A DNA stretch of 12,681 nt from an uncultured Collinsella sp. (GTDB lineage Bacteria; Actinomycetota; Coriobacteriia; Coriobacteriales; Coriobacteriaceae). How positions within the stretch are numbered: position 1 is the first letter of the stretch; the number at the start of each line of letters is the position of its first letter. Where the stretch lies: contig UQHQ01000044.1 in assembly GCA_900540945.1 (NCBI GenBank), forward strand, positions 1-12,681, written 5' to 3'. The position numbers and the translations under genes are program-made. Below, piece by piece: positions 1-6,128 of the stretch. The notes beneath the pieces are model-generated. The model was not told where the DNA came from and did no database searches. It saw only the letters and a program-made list of their open reading frames with translations.

Positions 1-10
1 AACGTGCTGG

Positions 11-43
11 CCCCCCCCCGCCCCCCCCAGACCCCCCCCCGCC
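11..43. repeat. C-rich homopolymer tract (C9-G-C8-AGA-C9)
   Basis: Three runs of 8 or 9 C are separated only by G and AGA. The minus strand is therefore extremely G-rich and could form a G-quadruplex, and each run could slip in replication. The rest of positions 1-129 shows no open frame with a ribosome binding site, no RNA gene and no obvious promoter. The tract may lie beside a gene outside the window; its role is unknown. Confidence 0.6.
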
Positions 44-129
44 ACGATAAGCAGACATAAGGCGCCATCCAACAATGCGCCCCTCACATCCCGCCTTTCC
101 GGCACCCCGGCATCTGAGAAAAGAACGCA

Positions 130-250
130 GGCGGCCCCGGGTTTCCCTCCGGGCGCATTCCGCAGGACGTAAAAGGCCCCGCCGCGCAACGCGCGCAGCG
201 GGGCCTTTTGCATGTCCGAGGACGCGCCCGGAGGGAAACCCGGGGCCGCC
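130..250. repeat. Nested long inverted repeat, 27-bp perfect arms, enclosing a terminator hairpin
   Basis: Positions 130-156 and 224-250 are exact reverse complements over 27 bp. The 67-bp spacer holds a separate 12-bp terminator hairpin (171-209). The outer arm nearest fucO begins 13 bases after its stop codon. The arms are very GC-rich, with an internal GTTTCCCTCC segment. I see no clear target-site duplication next to either arm. The arrangement could be a DNA cruciform, a very stable RNA stem in read-through transcripts, or a small mobile palindrome. Confidence 0.85.
171..209 (-). terminator. Rho-independent terminator downstream of fucO
   Basis: Arms AAAAGGCCCCGC (171-182) and GCGGGGCCTTTT (198-209) pair perfectly over 12 bp around a GC-rich loop. 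Read from the minus strand the hairpin ends in TTTT, as expected downstream of the minus-strand fucO gene. Because both outer ends are A/T tracts, it can also work on the plus strand for a gene entering from the left. Confidence 0.85.
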
Positions 251-262
251 GACGGGAGTGAT

Positions 263-1429
263 TTACTCAGCCGGGCAGATCTTCTTGAAGAGCTCGATGA
301 CGTCGTCGAGCGTCGCCTCGCGCGGGTTGCCCGGGAAGCAGGCGTCGGCCATGGCGTCCTTGGCCAGAACCTCGATCTCGTCAGCCTTCATGGCCTCGCA
401 GACGTGCGGGATGTTCACGTCGGCGGAAAGCTGCTTGACGGCGGCGATAGCGGCGTCGGCAGCCTCGTCGGTGCTCATGCCCGTGGTGTCAACGCCCATG
501 GCAACGGCAACCTTGGCCAGGCGCTCGGTGCAAACCGGCTTGTTGAACTCCATGGCGATCGGCAGCAGCATGGCGCAAGCAACGCCGTGCGGGGTGTCGT
601 AGTGAGCGGACAGGGTGTGAGCCATGGCGTGGTCGATGCCCAGGCCGACGTTGGAGAAGCCCATGCCGGCGACATACTGGCCAAGAGCCATGCCCTCGCG
701 GCCGGAGCCGGGCTGACCGGACTTGGCCTCGGCGACAGAGTCGCGCAGGTTCTCGCTGATCAGCTTAATAGCCTCAAAGTGGAACATGTCGGAAAGCTCC
801 CAAGCGCCCTTGGTGGTGTAGCCCTCGATGGCGTGGGTCAGAGCGTCCATGCCAGTAGAGGCGGTCAGGCCGGCGGGCATGGAAGCCATCATATCGGGGT
901 CGACGACGGCGACCTCGGGGGCGTCGTTGGTGTCGACGCACACGAACTTGCGGACCTTCTCGGGGTCGGTGATGACGTAGTTGATGGTCACCTCGGCGGC
1001 GGTACCGGCGGTCGTCGGCACAGCGATGGTGAACACGGCGTGGTTCTTAGTGGGAGCAACGCCCTCGAGACTGCGGACATCGGCGAACTCGGGGTTGTTG
1101 ATGATGATGCCGATAGCCTTGGCAGTGTCCATGGAGGAACCGCCACCGATGGTCACGATAGCGTCAGCCTCGGCGGCCTTGAAGGCCTCGACGCCGTCCT
1201 TGACGTTCTGGATGGTGGGGTTGGGCTTGATCTCGGAGTAAAGGCTCCAAGCGATGCCGGCGGCGTCGAGCTCGTCGGTCACCTTGGCGGTAACGCCAAA
1301 CTTGACCAGATCCGGGTCGGAGCAGACGAAGATCTTCTTGTAGCCGCGACGCTGGAGCTCGCCGGGGATCTCCTTGATGGCGCCGGAACCATGATAAGAG
1401 ATGGTGTTGAGAACGAAACGATTAGCCAT
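263..1429 (-). CDS. fucO: Lactaldehyde reductase (iron-dependent group III alcohol dehydrogenase)
   Basis: This 388-residue protein is close to E. coli FucO in length and along its whole sequence, including a shared NNPEFADVRSLEG block and AVPTTAGTAAEVTINYVITD (residues 136-155). FucO reduces L-lactaldehyde to 1,2-propanediol with NADH in anaerobic fucose and rhamnose breakdown, in the cytoplasm. The nucleotide loop GGGSSMD is at 95-101. The four expected Fe(II) ligands are D195, H199, H267 and H281. One local oddity is GIDHAMAH, where family members usually have a neutral residue before the first of these histidines. The ATG start is supported by GGGAGG eight bases upstream. The gene stands alone, with its own promoter region and terminator; no fucose or rhamnose genes are in view. 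Related 1,2-diol or butanol dehydrogenases are the alternative; FucO is preferred because of the unusually close match. Confidence 0.9.
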   Translation of the reverse strand: MANRFVLNTISYHGSGAIKEIPGELQRRGYKKIFVCSDPDLVKFGVTAKVTDELDAAGIAWSLYSEIKPNPTIQNVKDGVEAFKAAEADAIVTIGGGSSMDTAKAIGIIINNPEFADVRSLEGVAPTKNHAVFTIAVPTTAGTAAEVTINYVITDPEKVRKFVCVDTNDAPEVAVVDPDMMASMPAGLTASTGMDALTHAIEGYTTKGAWELSDMFHFEAIKLISENLRDSVAEAKSGQPGSGREGMALGQYVAGMGFSNVGLGIDHAMAHTLSAHYDTPHGVACAMLLPIAMEFNKPVCTERLAKVAVAMGVDTTGMSTDEAADAAIAAVKQLSADVNIPHVCEAMKADEIEVLAKDAMADACFPGNPREATLDDVIELFKKICPAE

Positions 1430-1448
1430 TGATAGCCTCCCATCGTGT

Positions 1449-1544
1449 GCGGGGCACCCATTACGCCCCGCGCTATAAGTCCCATCCTAACGCTTTTGAA
1501 ACAAAAAACGCGTGAGAACGTCAAAAGTGTTAAAGCGTTTCAAC
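1449..1544 (-). promoter_or_regulatory. fucO upstream region: weak promoter, two LacI-type operator candidates, leader hairpin
   Basis: Two sites share an AAAGCGTT core in opposite orientations: 1488-1502 (plus strand TAACGCTTTTGAAAC) and 1529-1544 (GTTAAAGCGTTTCAAC). The second is a near palindrome around a central CG, the style recognised by LacI/CcpA-family regulators. A minus-strand -10-like TTATAG (1473-1478) lies 17 bases from a poor -35, TTTCAA (1496-1501), so the first site would overlap the promoter. A better -35-like TTGACG (1519-1524) has no good -10. A 7-bp hairpin (GCGGGGC, 1449-1455; GCCCCGC, 1465-1471) lies between promoter and ribosome binding site. Carbon-source control of fucO would fit, but this is inference. 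Confidence 0.4.
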
Positions 1545-1560
1545 AGATGATGAAAAATAT

Positions 1561-1589
1561 TGCGGCAAAGGGACAGCCCCTTTGCCGCA
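1561..1589 (-). terminator. Rho-independent terminator of the DUF1275 gene
   Basis: TGCGGCAAAGGG (1561-1572) and CCCTTTGCCGCA (1578-1589) pair over 12 bp around a five-base loop. On the minus strand the stem is followed by ATATTTTT. It starts five bases after the DUF1275 stop codon. It also carries the GGGACAG core (plus strand 1570-1576) seen in the other intergenic palindromes of this window, so it may be a repeat that serves as a terminator. Confidence 0.85.
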
Positions 1590-1594
1590 TTCGG

Positions 1595-2311
1595 TTACTT
1601 TCGGCAGGCGTCTTTCCAATCTTCGCAGGCACGCTTCCAGCGAGAGCGCAAATCACGCTCGCGGTCGATAAACATGATGGCAAACGCGACAAACAGCAGC
1701 AAGCTCGCCACGACGATGGCATGCAGGCCCATGCGCTCAATACACCAGTTGCCCAGCACGGCGCCAAACACAAAGGTAAAGATCACGCCAAAGTACAGCA
1801 CGCCGTTTTCCAAAAAGCCGCGCTTGTGGGTGATGATGTAGTCGTCCACGTTTTGCAGCGCATTGCGCAGGTTACCGATGCACATGGTCGTGGCGATGCC
1901 GTGACCATGTATCTTGCGGAAGCTCTCGACCTGCATGCCGCAGGCAAACGAGGTGAGGCAGTTGGCGAGCAGGTTGTAACCGCCACCGGGGATAAAGCTC
2001 ACGCCCAGCAAGATGACGGCTTCAAAGAACACCGTCACCTGACGCCAGTGGATCACACTGCCAAACCGCTCGTGTACCAGGTCGGCAAGCATAATGCCCA
2101 CAGCAAACGACACCACAGGGAAGAAGTAGCGCCCCGCAAGTGCCCAATTGCCCTCCGAGATGCTTACGCCCACCAGCAAGATATTGCCCGTCTGCGCGTT
2201 GGCGAAAACATGGTCGCGCCCAATGTACGAATAAACGTCCATAAAGCCACCGGCGAGCGCCAAGATGATGCCCAGCTCAATAGACTCCGATATCTGTTTG
2301 GCACGCTGCAT
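1595..2311 (-). CDS. DUF1275 (YoaK-type) integral membrane protein
   Basis: The 238-residue protein has about six hydrophobic segments (roughly 11-30, 60-80, 93-112, 113-127, 170-190, 197-215) and a basic C-terminus. The DUF1275 hallmarks are present: GGFMDVYSYI near residue 21 followed by NAQTGNILL (38-46), and a second related motif, TTMCIGNLRN (141-150), consistent with the internal pseudo-repeat of the family. Function is unknown for most members; a transporter role is usually suspected. The open frame extends further upstream, but the ATG at 2309-2311 is preceded by AAGGAGG at ten bases and begins the conserved region, so I chose it. It is divergent from the YgiQ gene and ends at its own terminator. 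Confidence 0.85.
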   Translation of the reverse strand: MQRAKQISESIELGIILALAGGFMDVYSYIGRDHVFANAQTGNILLVGVSISEGNWALAGRYFFPVVSFAVGIMLADLVHERFGSVIHWRQVTVFFEAVILLGVSFIPGGGYNLLANCLTSFACGMQVESFRKIHGHGIATTMCIGNLRNALQNVDDYIITHKRGFLENGVLYFGVIFTFVFGAVLGNWCIERMGLHAIVVASLLLFVAFAIMFIDRERDLRSRWKRACEDWKDACRK

Positions 2312-2579
2312 CGTCGTGCATCCTCCTTGTTGACGACTCTCTCGTGCGTTGGCGGAAACATAGCCGCCGTTCATACTGTAACCCATTGACAACATGGCGT
2401 GCGCGCGAGACGGGTTCTCCAACGCGCAGATACACAGTCTGGAAACAAACAGCGGGCGCGGCGCCGGCACCCGCATCGACACGCCGATCCGCCAGCTCGT
2501 GTACTCCACCAGTCTTTTTAGCCCCGTCCCAAAAAGACTGGTTACAATTACGTGCAGCATACAAACACCGGGAGGGATC
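2312..2579. promoter_or_regulatory. Divergent intergenic region with 12-bp palindrome against a -10 box
   Basis: No gene is seen in these 268 bases. A perfect inverted repeat, ACCAGTCTTTTT (2508-2519) and AAAAAGACTGGT (2531-2542), has an 11-base loop containing CCCCGTCCC. Directly after the right arm is a good -10 box for the plus-strand YgiQ gene, TACAAT (2543-2548), without a convincing -35. The right arm thus lies in the -10/-35 spacer. No run of T follows on the plus strand, so a terminator is unlikely there; an operator or an inserted palindromic repeat is more likely. I found no convincing promoter for the minus-strand DUF1275 gene. Confidence 0.45.
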
Positions 2580-4721
2580 GTGGCAAAAAAGCCTCAGCAC
2601 GCTCAGAACAACCAGCGCAGTCAGCAGGGCAAACAGGGCCAGCAGCAAAAGCGCGGCGGCAAGGCGCAGGGTGGGCACACCACGCATACCCCAGCAGCGC
2701 CCACGCGCCCCTGGCGTCCGGGCCGCGATAAGTTCCTCCCCGTCAGCCGCGCCGACATGGATGCGCGCGGCTGGGACCAGTGCGACTTTGTCTACATCTG
2801 CGGCGACGCCTACGTGGACCACCCTAGCTTTGGTATGGCCATCATCAGCCGCGTCCTCGACGCGCACGGCTACAAGGTGGGCATCATCTGCCAGCCCGAC
2901 TGGACCGACCCCGCCAGCATCAGCGTGCTCGGTGAGCCGCGCCTGGGCTTTCTCGTCAGCGCCGGTAACATGGACTCCATGGTCAACCACTATTCGGTGA
3001 CCAAGCACCGCCGCCACACCGATGCCTATACCCCCGGTGGCGAGGAGGGGCGCCGTCCCAACCGAGCCGTCACGGTCTACGGCAACCTTATCCGCCAGAC
3101 GTTCAAGGATGCCCCCATCATCATCGGCGGCATCGAGGCGAGCCTACGCCGTCTGGCCCACTACGACTACTGGCAGGACAAGCTCAAGCGCTCGGTACTG
3201 CTCGACTCGGGCGCCGACATCCTCATCTACGGCATGGGCGAGCACGCGATTGTCGAGATTGCCGACGCGCTCGACGCGGGGCTGCCCGTCGATCAGATCA
3301 CCTATATCAACGGCACCGTCTACCGCACGGGTTCGCTCGACGAGGTCTACGACTACGACCTGCTGCCCAGCTGGGACGATCTTACCGCCGACAAGCTCAA
3401 CTACGCACGCAGCTTCAATGTGCAACAGCAGAATATGGACCCCATCACCGGACATCGCCTGGTAGAGCCCTACCCCAACAGCGTCTATGTGGTGCAGAAC
3501 CCGCCATCGGCGACGCTCACCACCGATGAGATGGACGAGGTGGCCGAACTCCCCTACGCACGTGACTGGCATCCCGACTACGACGCGGCGGGCGGCGTGC
3601 CGGCCTTTGCCGAGATCAAGTTTTCCATTAGCTCCAACCGCGGCTGTTTTGGCGAGTGCTCGTTTTGCGCCCTCACCTTCCACCAGGGCCGCGTACTGCA
3701 GATGCGCAGCCACGACTCGATCATGCGCGAGGCCGAGCTGCTCACGCGCGATCCCGAGTTTAAGGGTTACATCAACGACGTGGGCGGACCGACGGCCAAC
3801 TTTAGCCGCCCGGCCTGCGACAAGCAGCTCAAGCACGGCGTGTGCAAGAACAAACGCTGCCTGTGGCCGAGCGTATGCAAGAACATGGTGGTCGACGAGA
3901 GCGGCTACACGCAGCTGTTGCGCGACCTGCGCCAGCTGCCGGGCGTCAAAAAGGTCTTCGTGCGCAGCGGCATCCGCTTTGACTACACCATGGCCGACGC
4001 CTCGGACGAGTTTTTGCGCGAGCTGCTGGAGCACCATGTCTCGGGCCAGCTGCGCGTAGCGCCCGAGCACGTGAGCGACGCGGTGCTGTCCGTGATGGGC
4101 AAGCCGAGCCGCGCCGTCTACGATGCATTCTGCCGTAAATTTGAACGCTTGAATCGCGAGTATGGACTCAAGCAGTATGTGGTGCCGTACCTCATCTCGA
4201 GCCACCCGGGCTCAACCATGAAGGAAGCCGTGGACCTTGCCGAGGCCGTGCGCGACATGGGCTACATGCCCGAGCAAGTGCAGGACTTCTACCCCACGCC
4301 GTCCACCATGTCGACGTGCATGTACTACACCGGCGTGGACCCGCGCACCATGGAGCCGATCTATGTGGCGCGCGACCCGCACGAGAAGGCCATGCAGCGC
4401 GCGCTCATCCAATATCGCAAGCCCGAGAACTACAAGCTCGTACGCGAGGCGCTGGAAAAGGCCGGGCGTCGTGACCTGATCGGCTACACCAAGCATTGTC
4501 TGATTCGCCCCGTGCCGCCACGCCCGGGCGAGACATCTGCTGGCGGCGGACACGGCGCTGGCAAGAAAGGCGGCAAGCCGCACGGTGGCGCTGGCGGTGC
4601 CGGCAAGGGGCCAAAGGGCAGCAAGGGGCACAGCGGCATGTCGCGCGCACAGAACACTGCCGGTCGCAATCGCGCGGCCCAGGGACGGCAGGGCGCCAAC
4701 GGAGGCGGGCGTCGCAACTAG
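2580..4721 (+). CDS. ygiQ: YgiQ-family radical SAM protein
   Basis: This 713-residue protein (GTG start) matches the YgiQ radical SAM family; E. coli YgiQ has about 740 residues. The radical SAM cluster motif CFGECSFC is C356-x3-C360-x2-C363 and would bind a [4Fe-4S] cluster that cleaves S-adenosylmethionine. A second conserved cysteine group (C413, C422, C427, C433) may bind another cluster. The reaction is not known for the family. The N-terminal region (about 1-47, Gln/Lys/Arg-rich) and the C-terminal tail (about 645-713, Gly/Lys/Arg-rich) are low-complexity and basic, which suggests disordered, perhaps nucleic-acid-binding ends. Upstream in-frame codons lack conservation; the GTG has GGAGG four bases ahead, a short spacing, and begins a typical AKKPQ terminus. 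Its stop overlaps the stop of the convergent CPBP gene. Confidence 0.9.
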   Translation: MAKKPQHAQNNQRSQQGKQGQQQKRGGKAQGGHTTHTPAAPTRPWRPGRDKFLPVSRADMDARGWDQCDFVYICGDAYVDHPSFGMAIISRVLDAHGYKVGIICQPDWTDPASISVLGEPRLGFLVSAGNMDSMVNHYSVTKHRRHTDAYTPGGEEGRRPNRAVTVYGNLIRQTFKDAPIIIGGIEASLRRLAHYDYWQDKLKRSVLLDSGADILIYGMGEHAIVEIADALDAGLPVDQITYINGTVYRTGSLDEVYDYDLLPSWDDLTADKLNYARSFNVQQQNMDPITGHRLVEPYPNSVYVVQNPPSATLTTDEMDEVAELPYARDWHPDYDAAGGVPAFAEIKFSISSNRGCFGECSFCALTFHQGRVLQMRSHDSIMREAELLTRDPEFKGYINDVGGPTANFSRPACDKQLKHGVCKNKRCLWPSVCKNMVVDESGYTQLLRDLRQLPGVKKVFVRSGIRFDYTMADASDEFLRELLEHHVSGQLRVAPEHVSDAVLSVMGKPSRAVYDAFCRKFERLNREYGLKQYVVPYLISSHPGSTMKEAVDLAEAVRDMGYMPEQVQDFYPTPSTMSTCMYYTGVDPRTMEPIYVARDPHEKAMQRALIQYRKPENYKLVREALEKAGRRDLIGYTKHCLIRPVPPRPGETSAGGGHGAGKKGGKPHGGAGGAGKGPKGSKGHSGMSRAQNTAGRNRAAQGRQGANGGGRRN

Positions 4722-5629
4722 GGCAGCGGCGCGCTCGCTGCGTCCATCCCACACGCGTGGCGCAGCGAGCGCATTGCCTCAACGAGGATGACGCCGGCGA
4801 TAGCGACCGTAATTGCCACGTCGAACGGCGTGTTCACAAACCAGAGCAACGTCATGAGATACGACCCGGCATTAAAGGCAAAATGCAGCAGGATCGTATA
4901 GCGAAGCTTTCCGGTCGTCACGAGCACCCAGCCAAAGATGAGGCCGGCGGCACCCGCGTAGCAACCTTGCACCCAATTCATGTGCATAAAACCGAAGATT
5001 GCCGCCTGCAACACAATCGCCGCGGCGATGCCCCACGTACTTGGGGCCGCCCAGGGCACTATGGCACCGTCCTGCGCGCTCGCACGACGCCGGCGCTTCC
5101 AAAGTGGGCGGCACTGCGGATTAAACGCTCGGAGCGAAAACTCAAAAATAATGCCGCGCACCAGCAGCTCTTCACAAAATGGGGCGCCGAGCACCGTAGT
5201 CAGGACGGCGAGATAGCTGGTGTCGCCCATGCCTGTTTCCTCGACAAGCTCGCTGTAGTCGGCCGCGGCATCGGGCAACAGCGACAGCACGGCGTCGGTC
5301 ACGTAGCCAACGACCACCTGCAGGGCAAGGCCAATCACGACAACGCAAGCGATGCGCTTCCATGCAGCACTTGCTCCCCCGCCGAGCGGACGTTCACCTT
5401 GCCGGCGCGCCATGAAGGAGCGGGGCCACAGATAACGCCACCACAGCAGCGCCATCAAAAACGACGCCGTCTGAGCGGCAGCCTGGAACCATTGGATATC
5501 GAGATTGTCGATCGGATAGCCCGTCAGCACCGATACGGCATCGAGAACCGAAAACAGAACCACGCTCAGGGCTATATCGGCAGCGACAACGCCAAAACAT
5601 GCAAGCGCCCACGCCATCGCATTGAGCAT
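4718..5629 (-). CDS. CPBP-family intramembrane metalloprotease (Abi/Rce1-like)
   Basis: The 303-residue membrane protein carries the three CPBP (Abi) motifs: EELLVR (E153, E154, R158), FGFMH (F212, H216) and HFAFN (H249, N253). The glutamates and histidines form the metal site in Rce1-type proteases. Several hydrophobic segments surround them. Relatives process CAAX-like or bacteriocin-type peptides or act in self-immunity; the substrate here is unknown and no peptide gene is nearby. The ATG at 5627-5629 has GGAGG five bases upstream; the frame extends about 20 codons further without a site. The last bases form the palindrome CTAG with the stop of the YgiQ gene, so no space is left for a terminator between the two genes. 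Confidence 0.88.
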   Translation of the reverse strand: MLNAMAWALACFGVVAADIALSVVLFSVLDAVSVLTGYPIDNLDIQWFQAAAQTASFLMALLWWRYLWPRSFMARRQGERPLGGGASAAWKRIACVVVIGLALQVVVGYVTDAVLSLLPDAAADYSELVEETGMGDTSYLAVLTTVLGAPFCEELLVRGIIFEFSLRAFNPQCRPLWKRRRRASAQDGAIVPWAAPSTWGIAAAIVLQAAIFGFMHMNWVQGCYAGAAGLIFGWVLVTTGKLRYTILLHFAFNAGSYLMTLLWFVNTPFDVAITVAIAGVILVEAMRSLRHACGMDAASAPLP

Positions 5630-5679
5630 GCCAACCTCCTCAAAACCGTTCCCTAGTTCTACCACAACTCGGTAGAGAG

Positions 5680-5711
5680 CTGATCCCATGGGGACGGAGG
5701 AAAACGGATCA
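5680..5711. repeat. 32-bp intergenic palindromic repeat, copy 1
   Basis: The copy reads CTGATCCCATGGGGACGG followed by AGGAAAACGGATCA. Ends TGATCC and GGATCA are reverse complements, with GGGGACGG between. It is identical to positions 6077-6108 at 31 of 32 bases and in the same orientation. It begins one base after the antitoxin stop codon (read on the minus strand). Confidence 0.9.
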
Positions 5712-5712
5712 C

Positions 5713-5913
5713 TTATTGATGAGAATCGGGCACAGTGCCAAAGGCCCCGCTGGGCGAAATGTCGAACGGAAAGGTGCCGCAGCGATTAAACGCGGCGATA
5801 AACATGCGGATGGCGTTGGACGGCGTGGTGCCTACGAGCTGGGTTGCCGCCGCGAAGGCCGCCTTTTCCTCGGGCAAGACCTTCGCGACAACCGGGGTCA
5901 TGTGTTCTGCCAT
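5713..5913 (-). CDS. RelB/DinJ-like antitoxin (orphan)
   Basis: This 66-residue protein resembles RelB/DinJ-family antitoxins. After a short N-terminal strand (TPVVAKVLPEEKAAF) comes the ribbon-helix-helix-like stretch TTPSNAIRMFIAAF (29-42) and the typical ending GTFPFDI (46-52). Such proteins bind DNA as dimers and neutralise YafQ/RelE-type ribonucleases. The ATG has AAGGA six bases upstream. No toxin frame lies on either side: downstream is a repeat and then the CPBP gene start, upstream a structured leader. It is therefore an orphan, perhaps a pure repressor or a remnant of a pair. It sits between two 32-bp direct repeats. Confidence 0.75.
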   Translation of the reverse strand: MAEHMTPVVAKVLPEEKAAFAAATQLVGTTPSNAIRMFIAAFNRCGTFPFDISPSGAFGTVPDSHQ

Positions 5914-5948
5914 GGCGCTTCCTTTTTGAAACGACGGTGGTGCGGATA

Positions 5949-6005
5949 GATGCGGGCCACGCGGCTGGGCGACGGGCTGTGAAGGCAGCCCGATTGGCCC
6001 GCATC
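5949..6005 (-). promoter_or_regulatory. Structured leader of the antitoxin gene
   Basis: GATGCGGGCCA (5949-5959) and TGGCCCGCATC (5995-6005) pair perfectly over 11 bp. Inside, GGGCTG (5974-5979) and CAGCCC (5986-5991) form a second hairpin with a six-base loop. The structure ends about 35 bases before the antitoxin start and would be transcribed with it. No T run follows, so it is not a plain terminator. Function is unknown; an attenuator or a small structured RNA are possibilities. Confidence 0.5.
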
Positions 6006-6027
6006 TGGAGTTTGTTTCTACGGCGTT

Positions 6028-6056
6028 GGTATTACTTGGTAATCCTAAGTATTACC
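6028..6056. promoter_or_regulatory. Palindromic operator candidate upstream of the antitoxin
   Basis: GGTATTACTT (6028-6037) and AAGTATTACC (6047-6056) are reverse complements at 9 of 10 positions around a nine-base centre that again contains GGTAAT. On the minus strand a -10-like TATTCT lies about ten bases upstream (6066-6071). An operator for autoregulation by the ribbon-helix-helix antitoxin would fit, but the binding protein is not shown by the sequence. Confidence 0.4.
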
Positions 6057-6076
6057 CCGCAGATAGAATAGCACAC

Positions 6077-6108
6077 CTGATCCCTTGGGGACGGAGGAAA
6101 ACGGATCA
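6077..6108. repeat. 32-bp intergenic palindromic repeat, copy 2
   Basis: This copy reads CTGATCCCTTGGGGACGG followed by AGGAAAACGGATCA and differs from positions 5680-5711 at one base. It starts about 20 bases after the stop of the ABC permease-ATPase gene (minus strand), with no other terminator there. TGATCC/GGATCA ends could form a weak stem; four T follow only on the plus strand. Confidence 0.9.
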
Positions 6109-6128
6109 TTTTGTTGCTGAATAAGTAT

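Noticed and set aside
212..1432. Long plus-strand frame antisense to fucO
   Set aside because: It is the mirror of a strongly conserved gene, with Gly/Val/His-rich shadow composition and no relation to a known family.
2312..2560. Upstream extension of the DUF1275 frame
   Set aside because: Conservation begins at the ATG 2309-2311, which has AAGGAGG; the extension runs through the divergent promoter region.
2394..2579. Upstream extension of the YgiQ frame to an ATG at 2394
   Set aside because: The extension covers the 12-bp palindrome and the -10 box, has no ribosome binding site and no family-like sequence; the GTG at 2580 has GGAGG just ahead.
5630..5712. Toxin gene partner downstream of the antitoxin
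   Set aside because: Only the 32-bp repeat and the CPBP leader fit in this space; no open frame of toxin size exists on either strand.
5680..6108. CRISPR array or insertion sequence ends
   Set aside because: There are only two repeat copies 365 bases apart, enclosing a gene and leader; there is no spacer series and no transposase.
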